From: AWTP1-13 sp963820375
Lineage (GTDB): Bacteria > Pseudomonadota > Alphaproteobacteria > Rhizobiales > Hyphomicrobiaceae
Length of the DNA stretch: 64,000 bases
Assembly (NCBI GenBank): GCA_963820375.1
Contig: CAWFZX010000029.1
Coordinates: forward strand, 62,001 to 126,000
Reading direction: 5' to 3'
The notes beneath the pieces were generated by a model. The model did no database searches, was not told the origin of the DNA, and saw only the letters and a program-made list of their open reading frames with translations. This document shows positions 8,426-19,749 of this stretch, one piece after another. Numbering within the stretch: the first letter of the stretch is position 1; each line of letters begins with the position of its first letter. The translations under genes and the position numbers were made by a program.

Positions 8426-9520
8426 TTAGAATGTAATGGCCACGCCCGTCACAACGCGTATCTCAGGCTCCGCTTGGATACCGTTTTGGTCGTTGATGAT
8501 GGGAATGCCCACAGACACGAAGCTCGACCAGTTGTCTTTGGAAAAGCGCAACCCCGGGGCGAGGTAGAGCGTATTGCCCCCCGAGTTCGGGTCCTTGACG
8601 CCACTTTCGACCTGGTTGTCATGCCACTCGCCATTGAGTTCGAGGACGAGATCCAAGGCCGGTCCTGCGGGCGCTTCCCGGTGGGCGTGGTTGTGTCGAT
8701 GGGTGCCGGGACCTCCGTGCCACATCGGCTCCGGGAGCGCCCCCAGCTTCATCGGTGCCAGCGCTTCCGATGTTCCGCGCATCAGGCGGTAGGAGACGGC
8801 CGCGTTGTAGAGAAAGCGATCACCGAGATCGGTGTTCTGGGTGCCTTCCGTCGCCAGGATATAAAGAACGTTCGCGTCGAAGGACCACGGCCCGATGCGC
8901 TTGGTGGCGGCAAGGCCGAACATCCCATCCCAAGCGCCGCTACCGGGCTGAAACTCGGCAGCGAACAGTTCACCATTATCGGCGTAACGGTCCGTAACAC
9001 CGGTCGGCGCCTTCACGCCCAACAGGAGCGCCAATTCTGTTCGCGAAGCGCGGTTATTGTAGAACCGGTACTGGCCAAGCAGCGTAAGGTCGCCGATGCC
9101 GGACGAATCTCCAAGGACCTCCACTGTACCTGTTGTGGTTCCGCCGCCGTGCTCGTGCGCCGCCTCACGGATGTCGGTGCGCACAACCACTGGCAGCCGA
9201 GCACTGATCGTGAAATCGGCCGTCAGGCCGTAGCCAAAGGAAATGGCGGGCGCCATGATGGAGGACAGGCTATGCACATGCACATCGTGGCCATGCGTGG
9301 CCCCGAAGTTGGCCAGGAAGGCATTGCTCAGAGGATCAAATTTGATCCACTCGAACGCGATCGAGGCTGCGGTTTCCCCCTTATCGAGCGGGGAAGCGCT
9401 GATGGTGTTGATCGGGCCAGCGCCGCCGGTCGAGCCCACGCCGGACGGGTGATGAGCGAAAGCAGGCTGAACAAGCAGGAACGCTGCGCCAGCCGTCATT
9501 ATGATGAACCTGGTAAGCAT
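8426..9520 (-). CDS. Histidine-rich outer-membrane beta-barrel protein
   Basis: A 364-residue protein with a signal peptide (MLTRFIIMTAGAAFLL, cleaved after PAFA) and a mature N-terminus starting HHPSG. The rest alternates short amphipathic strands and resembles the outer-membrane family first named for phenol-degradation MetA-like channels. It carries His-rich loops (THGHDVHVHS, AAHEHGG, HRHNHAHRE), consistent with metal contact. It is the second gene of a DUF2946 - barrel - small Cys protein - copC run. It could be a channel for copper or another divalent metal; the cargo is not readable from sequence. Confidence 0.75.
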   Translation of the reverse strand: MLTRFIIMTAGAAFLLVQPAFAHHPSGVGSTGGAGPINTISASPLDKGETAASIAFEWIKFDPLSNAFLANFGATHGHDVHVHSLSSIMAPAISFGYGLTADFTISARLPVVVRTDIREAAHEHGGGTTTGTVEVLGDSSGIGDLTLLGQYRFYNNRASRTELALLLGVKAPTGVTDRYADNGELFAAEFQPGSGAWDGMFGLAATKRIGPWSFDANVLYILATEGTQNTDLGDRFLYNAAVSYRLMRGTSEALAPMKLGALPEPMWHGGPGTHRHNHAHREAPAGPALDLVLELNGEWHDNQVESGVKDPNSGGNTLYLAPGLRFSKDNWSSFVSVGIPIINDQNGIQAEPEIRVVTGVAITF

Positions 9521-9607
9521 AAGGGTTTGCCCCGGATGTCGTGAAAGTGAAAGCTTGGACGGTGCCCAAACTCACAACGAGAACGCGAAAGCGATGGTTT
9601 CAGACGC

Positions 9608-10024
9608 CTAGACGCTGACTGCAAAAGGCGGTCCGCGAGGCGCGTGTGCCGGCCAATCGGCAAGCCCAGGAGGCAAGATCGAGTGGGCTAAGGCTATCCG
9701 ATGCCCCAGAAGCTCGCGTGGCTCCAGGATACCAAGTTCTATGGACGTCAGTGCAGGCAGCTTTGCCGTAGCGCCGCCTGCTATGGCGCACCATGGACAA
9801 GAGGGGTTCTGTTTGGCCGGTGGCGGAGCCCCCAGCGGGTCGTCAATGACAACTGATCCATGTGCGGTGCAGATAATGACCTGCAACTCAGTGGGGGCAA
9901 GATCGGCTGAGAGGTGGGGTAGCGAGAAAGAACGTAAAAATGGGTGCGCGGCCACCGCGATGGCGACCGCGAGTAGCATAAAGGCTCGCAATCCTGCAGA
10001 CATCCGCCGCATGCGGTCATGCAT
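9608..10024 (-). CDS. DUF2946 family protein
   Basis: About 138 residues with an N-terminal hydrophobic segment (LRAFMLLAVAIAVAAHPFL), a CPWC motif in the middle (NPSCPWCAIAGG) and the ARGPPF-like C-terminus typical of DUF2946. Members are found beside copper and TonB genes and are thought to be membrane-anchored metal-related proteins, but no function is proven. The start is unsure: ATG 10024 gives the usual length, and the open frame continues to 10153. It heads the minus-strand metal block. Confidence 0.75.
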   Translation of the reverse strand: MHDRMRRMSAGLRAFMLLAVAIAVAAHPFLRSFSLPHLSADLAPTELQVIICTAHGSVVIDDPLGAPPPAKQNPSCPWCAIAGGATAKLPALTSIELGILEPRELLGHRIALAHSILPPGLADWPAHAPRGPPFAVSV

Positions 10025-10573
10025 CGTACTTTCGCAGACGGAAGGCAATGGCAACGACATCACACTCGGCACATTTTTCGAACCGGACCTGACTGGAAAC
10101 TGGGACTCAATGCAAATCCCGCGTCGATCAAGCATGGCAGCCCCACGGTCCACGCGGCAGTGCGCATCACCCGTGGTGCTGCTAGGTGCACCTATTCTAC
10201 TGGGCGCCTGTTCCTTGCTTCGGGAGGATGCGACGGCGCCATGACGAGCTCATCGACATTAACAACCGCCGGGTGCTCGCGGCCGGCACCAGGCCTCTCC
10301 CAATCGGGTTAACCGCGCCGGCTTGGACGGTCGATCGCGGCTTCGGCCCGAGCCTCATTGACGCTACGGCACCAAAGCAAGCCCCCGGGCGCACGAGTGG
10401 GAGGAGCCCCCTGCCAACGCGGCGCCGGGGACGTGGCCAGCAATATCGCGTGCCGATGCGCTTCAGATGTCGATCCTCTCCGCGATCTTAAAGCCTATAC
10501 ACCTGGTATGGACCGGCTGCGTCGCAATGAGAGCCGCCGTGATGGCTTTGGCAGTCGCTGATAGGTATCGGGC
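10025..10573. other. Intergenic with a lipobox-like fragment
   Basis: Between the DUF2946 gene and the end of oxyR. On the plus strand, 10131-10244 would encode a short peptide ending in a lipobox-like LLGACSLLREDATAP and then stopping. It could be the 5' end of a dead lipoprotein gene, since the following bases in other frames show no family. No terminator or other gene was seen. Confidence 0.35.
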
Positions 10574-11530
10574 TCATGGAGCCCGGTGTTTTTTGCTCTG
10601 CGTGTGGAGGGCGGTGCCAGGGCCGTGTGCAAGGTCGGCGCTTGCGCCTGCCGCCTCCACGATCAAGTCGGCCAGGTTAGCGAAATCTCGCTTGCGCGGT
10701 GAGGTCTTGCGCCAGGCGAGGCCGATGATGCGCTGCGGTTCGGGTTTCGTGAAGCGCATGAGACGGATGTCGGCACGCTTTGCTTCCAGCTCGACACTGA
10801 GTTCAGGGAGCAGCGTAATTCCGAGGCCGTTCGATACCATTTGCACGATGGTCGAGAGGCTAGAGGCGCCAAAAGTGTCGATGTTCTCGACCTGACGCAG
10901 ATGGCAGAAAGCGAGCGCCTGGTCCCTGAGGCAGTGACCCTCTTCGAGAAGAAGGAGACGATTATCGCGCAGTAGAGCGGGCGTGGCGCGCACCTTCTTG
11001 GCGATGGAGCGTGACGCGGGTACGGCCAGCAGAAAGCGATCTTCAAACAGCGACAACGTCTCGACGCCGGGATGTTCCACAGGCAGAGCCAACAACACGA
11101 GATCGAGATCGCCGTCGACCAGTTCCTCGAGCAATCGCTGCGTCTGCGTCTCGCGCAGATGCAGATCGAGATCGGGATGGCGCGCGCGGATCAGGGGGAG
11201 TAGACGCGGGAGCAGGTAGGGGGCGATCGAGGGAATGGTGCCAAGCCAGAACGGCCCGGAGAAGCTGTCCGAGAGGAGCCGGGCGCTGTCCACCAAGTCG
11301 CGCACGTCGGCGAGCACGCGCGCCGCGCGAACGGCAATTTCCCGTCCACCCGCCGTCAACCCCACACCCTTGCGCCCGCGCTCCAGCAACGGCAGGCCGA
11401 GCTCCTTTTCCAGCTCCTGAATTTGCATGGAGAGCGCCGGCTGGGTGATAGCGCATTGCTCGGCGGCGGCGCCGAAGTGGCCGGTGCGGACCACTGTCGT
11501 GAAATACCGAAGCTGCTTGAGAGAGACCAT
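10574..11530 (-). CDS. oxyR: LysR-type peroxide sensor OxyR
   Basis: A 318-residue LysR-type regulator: winged HTH at residues 1-60 (LKQLRYFTTVVRTGHFGAAA) and an effector domain. The redox pair of OxyR is present as Cys200 and Cys209 in GHCLRDQALAFC, the same spacing as Cys199/Cys208 of E. coli OxyR, with LRDQ between them. Oxidation by hydrogen peroxide should form the disulfide and change DNA binding. It is divergent from katG with 108 bases between the starts, the standard arrangement for direct control of the catalase-peroxidase. Confidence 0.95.
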   Translation of the reverse strand: MVSLKQLRYFTTVVRTGHFGAAAEQCAITQPALSMQIQELEKELGLPLLERGRKGVGLTAGGREIAVRAARVLADVRDLVDSARLLSDSFSGPFWLGTIPSIAPYLLPRLLPLIRARHPDLDLHLRETQTQRLLEELVDGDLDLVLLALPVEHPGVETLSLFEDRFLLAVPASRSIAKKVRATPALLRDNRLLLLEEGHCLRDQALAFCHLRQVENIDTFGASSLSTIVQMVSNGLGITLLPELSVELEAKRADIRLMRFTKPEPQRIIGLAWRKTSPRKRDFANLADLIVEAAGASADLAHGPGTALHTQSKKHRAP

Positions 11531-11533
11531 CGG

Positions 11534-11574
11534 CGATCAATAAAGCTTATCGAAGAGACGATGTAAACCGATTG
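11534..11574. promoter_or_regulatory. Candidate OxyR operator between oxyR and katG
   Basis: The divergent intergenic region holds a near-palindrome centred on AAGCTT (ATAAAGCTTAT at 11540-11550) flanked by CGAT (11534) and ATCG (to 11552). A second CGAT...CGATTG element at 11559-11574 lies about two helical turns further. LysR tetramers bind two such sites in tandem. The match to the ATAG/CTAT OxyR consensus is partial, so this is an inference from position and symmetry. Confidence 0.45.
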
Positions 11575-11638
11575 GAGGTGATGGCGAGTGTCAATCTAGA
11601 GTGGTTCTCAAGAGAGAGACACACAGTGAGGTGTGAAG

Positions 11639-13807
<2,169 letters not shown>

Positions 13808-13816
13808 TCTCTGTCG

Positions 13817-13856
13817 AAAGGTGCCGACCAGTTGGTTGAAAGATGCCGACCAGTTG
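13817..13856 (+). repeat. Two-copy 18-base direct repeat after katG
   Basis: Bases 13817-13834 and 13839-13856 read AAAGRTGCCGACCAGTTG with one difference, a 22-base period. It starts ten bases after the katG stop. No function is visible; it could be a duplicated 3' region or a site. Confidence 0.7.
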
Positions 13857-14462
13857 CGTTTGCAGCGCGTAAAGTCCATCTGTGAACAAATCTGGTGCTT
13901 GCCTGAGCCATTGATACTCCCTGAGCGTGAATCGTTTCAGGGCTGGAGCAGGAGATCGCGGACCGGGCCCCAGTTGTTCCGCTTCAAGCCGGAGCGCACC
14001 AAACGACTTGCGAGCCGGCTTGAGGCGCTTTGCGGTTAGCTCGCCCCTATCCCGACGGTCGGAGGGATCCGAAACCGGCCATCGGGCGTCAGATAAGACG
14101 TGCCCCCAACGGGCCGATGCAGCGCAGCAATTTCTTGCGCGCGAACCACTGGTCCGCCGGCGACGACCAGATCCTGCGCTCTTGCGATATTGAGCTCAGC
14201 GCACACGGCACGTTGATATTCCACAAGCGTGTGATCTCGCCCACAAGCTCTTCTTCAATGATGGAGGCGATGGCAAGACCCGCGTCAATCTTCGGGTAGG
14301 CGATCGTACAGCACCTGCCGCACCAGCGAACGCAGGGCACTGCGGCCCCCATTTCTGCTTGGGTCATAGCTCCCCCCAAGCATCTTGGTCTGCTACTGGA
14401 GCAAAGCAGGGACAGACCAATCTCACAGGGGCTAGGGCGGGGATCGACGTAGCATTTCTTTG
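13857..14462. other. Intergenic, possible eroded gene on the minus strand
   Basis: About 600 bases. A minus-strand frame (14089-14466) contains protein-like text (AGLAIASIIEEELVGEITRL, then ISQERRIWSSPADQW), and the neighbouring frame continues with equally protein-like text, as in a gene with frameshifts. I could not name the family. Nothing else was seen. Confidence 0.3.
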
Positions 14463-14873
14463 TCACTTTACCGGCGTAAGCACAGGTGCCCCCTTGGTCT
14501 TGACAAAGAAAGCGATGAACTTCGCCGGTTCCGTCGCGCTGGCGTTCCTGGAGACAACGTGAACGTCATCCGGATTCTCATAGAAAGTTTCTCCGGCCTT
14601 CAAGGTGAGTTCTGGTCCGCCTTTGACCTGCATGACGACAGAACCTTGGATCACGTAGACGAAAACGTGCGCATCGTGACGGTGCTCCGCCGAAGATGCA
14701 CCTGGTGGATACTCAACGAGAAACATTGCACCTTCCTTCTCGCCGCCTGAAAACCCTGGAAGTGGTTTCGCCGCGAGCGGGGTCACCTTTGTCTCTTGTG
14801 CAAGGGCAAGGTGAATCTGACACAGAAAAAATGCAGCGGTTGAGATCACGAGGCAGTGCCGATGCAGCAACAT
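14463..14873 (-). CDS. Secreted cupin-domain protein
   Basis: A 136-residue protein with a signal peptide (about 26 residues, ending LALAQ) and a single cupin barrel. The metal-binding motif 1 histidines are in SSAEHRHDAHVFVYVIQG, and motif 2 is PDDVHVVSRN. The family binds a metal such as Fe, Mn or Zn in the periplasm, and may be an oxygenase or a binding protein. ATG 14873 is chosen because it gives the signal peptide; the open frame to 15080 adds residues without family features. It is monocistronic. Confidence 0.85.
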   Translation of the reverse strand: MLLHRHCLVISTAAFFLCQIHLALAQETKVTPLAAKPLPGFSGGEKEGAMFLVEYPPGASSAEHRHDAHVFVYVIQGSVVMQVKGGPELTLKAGETFYENPDDVHVVSRNASATEPAKFIAFFVKTKGAPVLTPVK

Positions 14874-15779
14874 GATGGTGAATCCCCGGGCTAAAAGGAG
14901 TGCGACAGCATGCGAAATCGATACGTTTTCAACGCTATAACATGCAAGTGCCCCACCAGCGAATACGCAGAAAAAGCCCACAATGGTCATCGCGGAGGGT
15001 GCCGGCGCCTGCCGCGAGCTCGGATCCCGGCATCCCGGAGCCGAACAAGAGGCATTCGGGTCAGACGCGTAGAGCGGCAACCATCTTCCGGAAGAATTGG
15101 TCCAAAAGCCTCTCGTGCTGCTTCGGCTTGCCCATTGGGGGGTGGCTCCATCGGTTGGCTTTCAACAGCGCCGATGGATGCCATCGCTCGGTTAATAGTC
15201 TCCCGATGGATGCGATTTCATCGCCGCTCGCCCCATAGAATCTGACGTCAAAAAAGACGCTCGGGCTTGCCACGTGTGCGCATGCTGCTTTGTCTCTCAA
15301 CGAAGGAGGCAGACCATGCAAGGGTGTTTTGCAATTGGCACGTCGCCTTCACCGGCCAACGAGTGGCAAGGGATACGTTACGCGGCGTTTCCTCGTCAGC
15401 AAGACGATCCTTATCGGGTCCAAGGGGCGGGAGGGACCAAGATCATCGGGAGCGCTGGCTTCCTGCTGAAGATCTTGGGGCGTTCAACGAAGCCATCATG
15501 GGCCAGATCTAGGGAAAGGTTCCACTTTGAGACCTAAGCGCTTGCAGCAAGGTACGGAATGCGACGCACGCCCTCATCGTTTGCGGTCATTTAGATGCGG
15601 GAAGTGCTTTGCTGCTATGAAGCACGCCTTAGACGTAAACGGCATCAGCGACTTATCGCTATCTCGAGGTGTTCGGCACGAACGGTAGACAACAGAAGTA
15701 GTCGCCGTCATCCTCAACGTTACCGGGTCAACCAACGCGAGCATGCGAGGATTGAGCTCCAAAGCAGGGAGAATACACC
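14874..15779. other. Long intergenic stretch with an unassigned small ORF
   Basis: About 900 bases. A plus-strand ATG at 15316 is preceded by a strong GAAGGAGG site and opens a 73-codon frame to 15537 that I cannot assign. The 28 bases ending at that ATG resemble those at 2400-2427. Bases 15538-15779 are the presumed leader of the sulfite-oxidase-family gene; no clear promoter could be fixed. Confidence 0.35.
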
Positions 15780-17126
15780 ATGAGGGGTAACCGCGCGCGA
15801 AGTATCGAGGAGCTTTACCAGGACGATCCGGAGCGCGCCGACGCTGTCGTATTCGGTCGGCGAACAGACTTGTCACGGCGCGGGTTCCTCGGAGGTGCGG
15901 GACTGGCAGCAATGGGCGCCGCTGTGGGGGGGCGGATCGTATTCGCTGACAGGATGCCAGGTGGATTGGTCCCGGCCGCCTTTGCACAAGAGGCCAAGAA
16001 AGACGCCCCGGCGGCCAAAGGCCCGCAGCTTCTGCAATTCCCTGGCAAGGACGGCAACCTGGTGCTACTCGGCGACAAGCCTCTCGTGGCAGAGACACCT
16101 GAGCATCTACTCGATGATGAGACGACGCCGACGTCGAAATTCTTCATCCGCAACAACGGACAGATCCCTGACGCCGCCAAGGACGCGGATGGCTGGAAGC
16201 TTTCCATTGATGGGGAGGTCAGCAAGCCGCTCGTGATCACGCTGGATGACCTCAAGAAGCGCTTCGAGATCAAGACCTATCGTATGTTGCTCGAATGCGG
16301 CGGCAATGGCCGATCATTCTTCACGCCGCAGGCACGCGGTAACCAGTGGAGCAATGGTGGCGCCGGTTGTGCCGAATGGACGGGCGTGACTTTAGCCAGC
16401 GTGCTCAGAGCTGCCGGCGTAAAGCCTACCGCTGTCTACACAGCCAACTACGGCGCTGATCTCCACCTCTCCGGCGACCCCACGAAGGAAACGCTATCGC
16501 GCGGCGTGCCAATCAAGAAGGCGATGGACCAGCACAGCTTGCTCGTCTGGGCGATGAACGGAAAGCCATTGGAGAACATCCACGGCGGACCGCTGCGGCT
16601 CATCCATCCCGGCTGGCCGGGCTCGACCTCGCACAAGTGGCTATCGAAAATCACCTTGCGCGACAAAGTGCACGATGGGCAGGGGATGCTGGGCGCGTCC
16701 TATCGGGTGGCGATCAAGCCGATGGTCCCCGGCAGCAAGGCTGATGACTCCAATCTCAAGATCCTTAAATCGATGCCGGTCCGGTCGATTATCACCAGCC
16801 CGGCCAATGGCAGCAAGCTTGCGGCAGGGGTCCGAGAACTGAAATTACGTGGCGCGGCCTGGGCCGGTGACTACACGGTCAAAGCCGTCGATATCTCGAC
16901 GGACTTCGGGACCAGCTGGCAACGTGCCAAGCTCGGCCAGCCTAAGAACCGCTATGACTGGCAGCGCTGGACAGCCAAATTGAAGTTGCCGAGCGACGGT
17001 TACTACGAGGTATGGGTAAGGGCAACGGACTCACGCGGCATGCTTCAACCACACATCGCGGGCAACTGGAACCCGCAAGGTTACGGTGGCAATCCCATGC
17101 ATCGAATAGCCGTTCTCGTCGGGTAA
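15780..17126 (+). CDS. Tat-exported sulfite-oxidase-family molybdoenzyme
   Basis: A 448-residue periplasmic molybdopterin enzyme of the sulfite oxidase family (SorA/SoxC type). The N-terminus has a twin-arginine signal (LSRRGFLGGAGLAAMG, residues 32-47). The Mo-coordinating cysteine is in LLECGGNGRSFF (Cys173). Later features are the GPLRLIHPGWPGSTSHKWLS substrate-pocket stretch and a C-terminal Mo-co dimerisation domain from about residue 330 ending MHRIAVLVG. A GGGAGAA site precedes ATG 15780. A c-type cytochrome gene follows after two bases, so electrons probably pass from substrate (sulfite is the family precedent) to that cytochrome. Confidence 0.92.
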   Translation: MRGNRARSIEELYQDDPERADAVVFGRRTDLSRRGFLGGAGLAAMGAAVGGRIVFADRMPGGLVPAAFAQEAKKDAPAAKGPQLLQFPGKDGNLVLLGDKPLVAETPEHLLDDETTPTSKFFIRNNGQIPDAAKDADGWKLSIDGEVSKPLVITLDDLKKRFEIKTYRMLLECGGNGRSFFTPQARGNQWSNGGAGCAEWTGVTLASVLRAAGVKPTAVYTANYGADLHLSGDPTKETLSRGVPIKKAMDQHSLLVWAMNGKPLENIHGGPLRLIHPGWPGSTSHKWLSKITLRDKVHDGQGMLGASYRVAIKPMVPGSKADDSNLKILKSMPVRSIITSPANGSKLAAGVRELKLRGAAWAGDYTVKAVDISTDFGTSWQRAKLGQPKNRYDWQRWTAKLKLPSDGYYEVWVRATDSRGMLQPHIAGNWNPQGYGGNPMHRIAVLVG

Positions 17127-17128
17127 TC

Positions 17129-17515
17129 ATGCTGCAGGTGCTTCGTCAGGTGTTGCTGGCGGGTGCTCTTGCCCTCGCCACCGTCGTCGTGGCATTCGGC
17201 CCCTTGCCGGCGACGGAAGGCGATGCCCAGACCAAGCGCGTCAGGCCGACGGAAGAGGGACCGGAGCAGTACCCTGCACATCCCAACCGCGACGACGCCT
17301 TCTACTTCTGCACCGCCTGCCACAGCTTCAAGATAGTCGCGGCGCAACGCATGTCGCGCGAGCGCTGGGACGAGAGCCTGGGCTGGATGGTTGAGCGCCA
17401 CAACATGCCCGATGTGCAAGGCGAGGATCGCAAGAAGATCCTCGACTATCTTGCAAGCGCGTTCCCCGAGCGAGTGGAGCGTGGCGGATGGAAGAACCCG
17501 TTCACTCCTAAATGA
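17129..17515 (+). CDS. Monoheme cytochrome c partner of the sulfite-oxidase-family enzyme
   Basis: A 128-residue secreted protein with a hydrophobic signal segment (residues 7-26) and one heme c site, CTACH, near residue 57. A Met ligand candidate lies in the helix after it (RMSRERW or HNMPDVQG). It matches the small cytochrome subunits encoded with SorA-like enzymes. The start is two bases after the upstream stop, so translation is probably coupled. It likely accepts electrons from the molybdoenzyme and gives them to the respiratory chain. Confidence 0.88.
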   Translation: MLQVLRQVLLAGALALATVVVAFGPLPATEGDAQTKRVRPTEEGPEQYPAHPNRDDAFYFCTACHSFKIVAAQRMSRERWDESLGWMVERHNMPDVQGEDRKKILDYLASAFPERVERGGWKNPFTPK

Positions 17516-17990
17516 ATGCCAAATCAAATCCCAAATGCGATTGCGATATCTGCCAACCGAGACGCTTCATCGTGTTGATGCGTCGGGGGCAGGCTGCACT
17601 CACACCACCCATGTCTACGTATCTTGCTGCGCTGCATGAGGTCCGAAGGAGGCACGATGCTTCCGTGCCCCACGTCGCAAATGACCGCTTCATCCGCGTG
17701 ACCGGGCTGGCACAGCTGTTCCACCAGAATATCAACCGGAGACTTGTTCCTCACGCTGGGCATGGCCGGCGTGCTCGGAGGCGTCCTGGGGCTGGGGCTT
17801 GCGTTCTTTCCAATATCGACGACCGAGCAATACGTCCGTTCGTTTCGGCTTATCTGCTTGGGATTGGAATGCTCATCCGCCCGCCACTAGAAATTCACGC
17901 GTCATCGGTCGGGCGGACGTGAAGCCCCGCGGTCGCGCGCGGCTCGAAAGTCGGCTATGCTTGTTGTCTGCGACAAGGGAGGCATGTCCC
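17516..17990. other. Intergenic with a possible short membrane ORF
   Basis: On the plus strand, 17744-17890 is open and reads as a hydrophobic segment (LTLGMAGVLGGVLGLGLAFF) followed by a charged part; in the next frame LLGIGMLIRPP continues the hydrophobic character, as if a small membrane gene had a frameshift near 17870. Another open frame from 17512 overlaps the cytochrome stop but has no family features. A -10-like TATGCT at 17956 precedes the leader of the next gene. Confidence 0.3.
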
Positions 17991-19457
17991 ATGGCCAGTG
18001 ACTTGCACGGGCCGCTGCCGGTCAAGGTCGACCCGACATCCAATGGCGAGTTTCGCCCGGTGCCACTGGCCGAGCCCGTGGCGCGCGCCAACGCCGAAGC
18101 CGAACGGCGCATCGGCGTGCACGCCAGGCGCGTCGGGCTTGAACGGCGGGCCTTCCTGCAATCGCTGTGCGGCGCGGCGACCACCTTCCTGACGTTAAAC
18201 GAAGCCTTCGCGGCGCTCGGCAACATCGGCGGGCAATTCCGCGTACCCCAAGAGGGCGCATTCGAGCCCGCGGCGGCGGCCGAGGCGATCGCCGGCGACG
18301 AGTTCATCTTCGACGTCCAGACCCACATGGTCGACCCGGCCGGCGCCTGGCGCAGCTCCGCCGGCAAGTACTGGGAGCGCATTCTCGCCAGCTTCCCGCA
18401 GGGGTCCTGCGGCGCCGACGACCCCGTCGCCTGCTTTTCTGCAGAGCAGTTCATCAAGCACGTGTTCATGGACAGCGACACCGACCTTGCGGTGCTCTCG
18501 TTCGTGCCAGAATTGCCTGAGAATAACCCACTGTCGCTCGAGGAGGCCAACCGGGTCCGCACCCTGGTTGACCGTATGGCTGGCGCCCAGCGCCTTTTTC
18601 TCCACGCCATGGTCGTGCCGAATGCCGGCCCCGACATCGCGCCGCTCCAGCTCATGAAAGATGCGGTGGATCGTTACCCGATCGCGGCCTGGAAGTGTTA
18701 CACGCAATGGGGCCCGAACGGCCGTGGCTTTGCGCTCGACAGTCCCGACATTGGCATCCCGTTCATCGAACGGGCGCGCGAGCTCGGGGTGCGCAACATC
18801 TGCATCCATAAGGGCCTGCTGTTCTCGGGCTTTCCTGAGGAATTGGGACGGTGCGCCGACGTCGGCCGCGCCGCCCGGCTCTACCCCGACATGAACTTCA
18901 TCATTTACCACTCGGGCTACGAGGCGGGCACCACTGAGGGTGCCTATGATCCCGCGCATGCCACGCGCGGCGTCGACACCTTGATCAAGTCGGTCGAGGA
19001 CAATGGCATCGGCCGCAACGCCAACGTCTACGCCGAACTCGGCTCGACCTGGCGTTTTGTCATGCGCGATCCGACCACCGCCGCGCACCTCCTGGGCAAG
19101 CTCTTGAAGCACATCGGCGAGGACAATGTGCTCTGGGGCACCAACTCGATCTGGTATGGTTCCCCGCAGGACCAGATCCAGGCCTTCCGCAGCTTCCACA
19201 TTAACCCGGCGCTGGCTGAGGCGCACCGCTACCCTGAGCTCACGCCGGTGCTCAAGCAGAAGGTGTTCGGCCTCAATGGCGCCCGGGTCTACGGTGTCGA
19301 TGTGCCGCAACGGCGGCGGAAGACGGACGCCGATCCAATCGGAACGCGCAAGGCCACCTACCGTGCGGCTGCCGATCCGACGTTCGAGACGTACGGACCC
19401 AAGACTGATGCCGAGTACGACGCACTGATCGCCGAGCGCAGCGACCTGCCGGCCTGA
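17991..19457 (+). CDS. Exported amidohydrolase-2 family protein
   Basis: A 488-residue TIM-barrel metal-dependent hydrolase of the amidohydrolase-2 family (ACMSD/decarboxylase-like). An ERRAFLQS segment near residue 46 with a following hydrophobic stretch suggests a Tat-type signal preceded by a long cytoplasmic n-region. Barrel motifs are FDVQTHMVDP near residue 103 (metal-binding histidine), NICIHKG, IIYHSGYE and WGTNSIWYGSP near the C-terminus. ATG 17991 is preceded by AAGGGAGG at the right distance; the open frame further upstream has no family features. Substrate is unknown; related enzymes decarboxylate or hydrolyse aromatic acids. Confidence 0.85.
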   Translation: MASDLHGPLPVKVDPTSNGEFRPVPLAEPVARANAEAERRIGVHARRVGLERRAFLQSLCGAATTFLTLNEAFAALGNIGGQFRVPQEGAFEPAAAAEAIAGDEFIFDVQTHMVDPAGAWRSSAGKYWERILASFPQGSCGADDPVACFSAEQFIKHVFMDSDTDLAVLSFVPELPENNPLSLEEANRVRTLVDRMAGAQRLFLHAMVVPNAGPDIAPLQLMKDAVDRYPIAAWKCYTQWGPNGRGFALDSPDIGIPFIERARELGVRNICIHKGLLFSGFPEELGRCADVGRAARLYPDMNFIIYHSGYEAGTTEGAYDPAHATRGVDTLIKSVEDNGIGRNANVYAELGSTWRFVMRDPTTAAHLLGKLLKHIGEDNVLWGTNSIWYGSPQDQIQAFRSFHINPALAEAHRYPELTPVLKQKVFGLNGARVYGVDVPQRRRKTDADPIGTRKATYRAAADPTFETYGPKTDAEYDALIAERSDLPA

Positions 19458-19749
19458 CGGCAGCTATTCCCGGATACGGTGAGTGCAGCGCTCGTAGACA
19501 ATCGATGTGGCGTCATCGACCTCGATGCCGAGGGAGCGAGCAGTGCTCGACATCTGATGGAGATGGGCAGAGCGCGGCGGCTCGGCCTTGGCCCCACGGG
19601 TGCGACAGCGGTTACTCAGAAATGCGGACCTCCGATCAGGAGTCCGACGGGTCCGGACTCGACCACCTTGATGTCCGCTGGACCGGCTGCTTCACCAGGG
19701 CGGCGGGTTAGCCTGCAGGGCTCACCCCCTCAAGCGGGTGAAGCAGCCC

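Noticed and set aside
8408..9544. A 378-codon plus-strand frame opposite the His-rich barrel
   Set aside because: Shadow; the minus-strand product has a signal peptide and barrel strands.
10131..10244. A short frame with a lipobox-like LLGACSLL segment
   Set aside because: It stops ten residues after the cysteine and no continuation is recognisable in other frames.
14089..14466. A minus-strand frame with protein-like text after katG
   Set aside because: No family could be named and the neighbouring frame looks equally protein-like, so at most it is an eroded gene.
18195..19310. A 371-codon open frame antisense to the amidohydrolase
   Set aside because: No family features, and the plus strand has conserved metal-site motifs.
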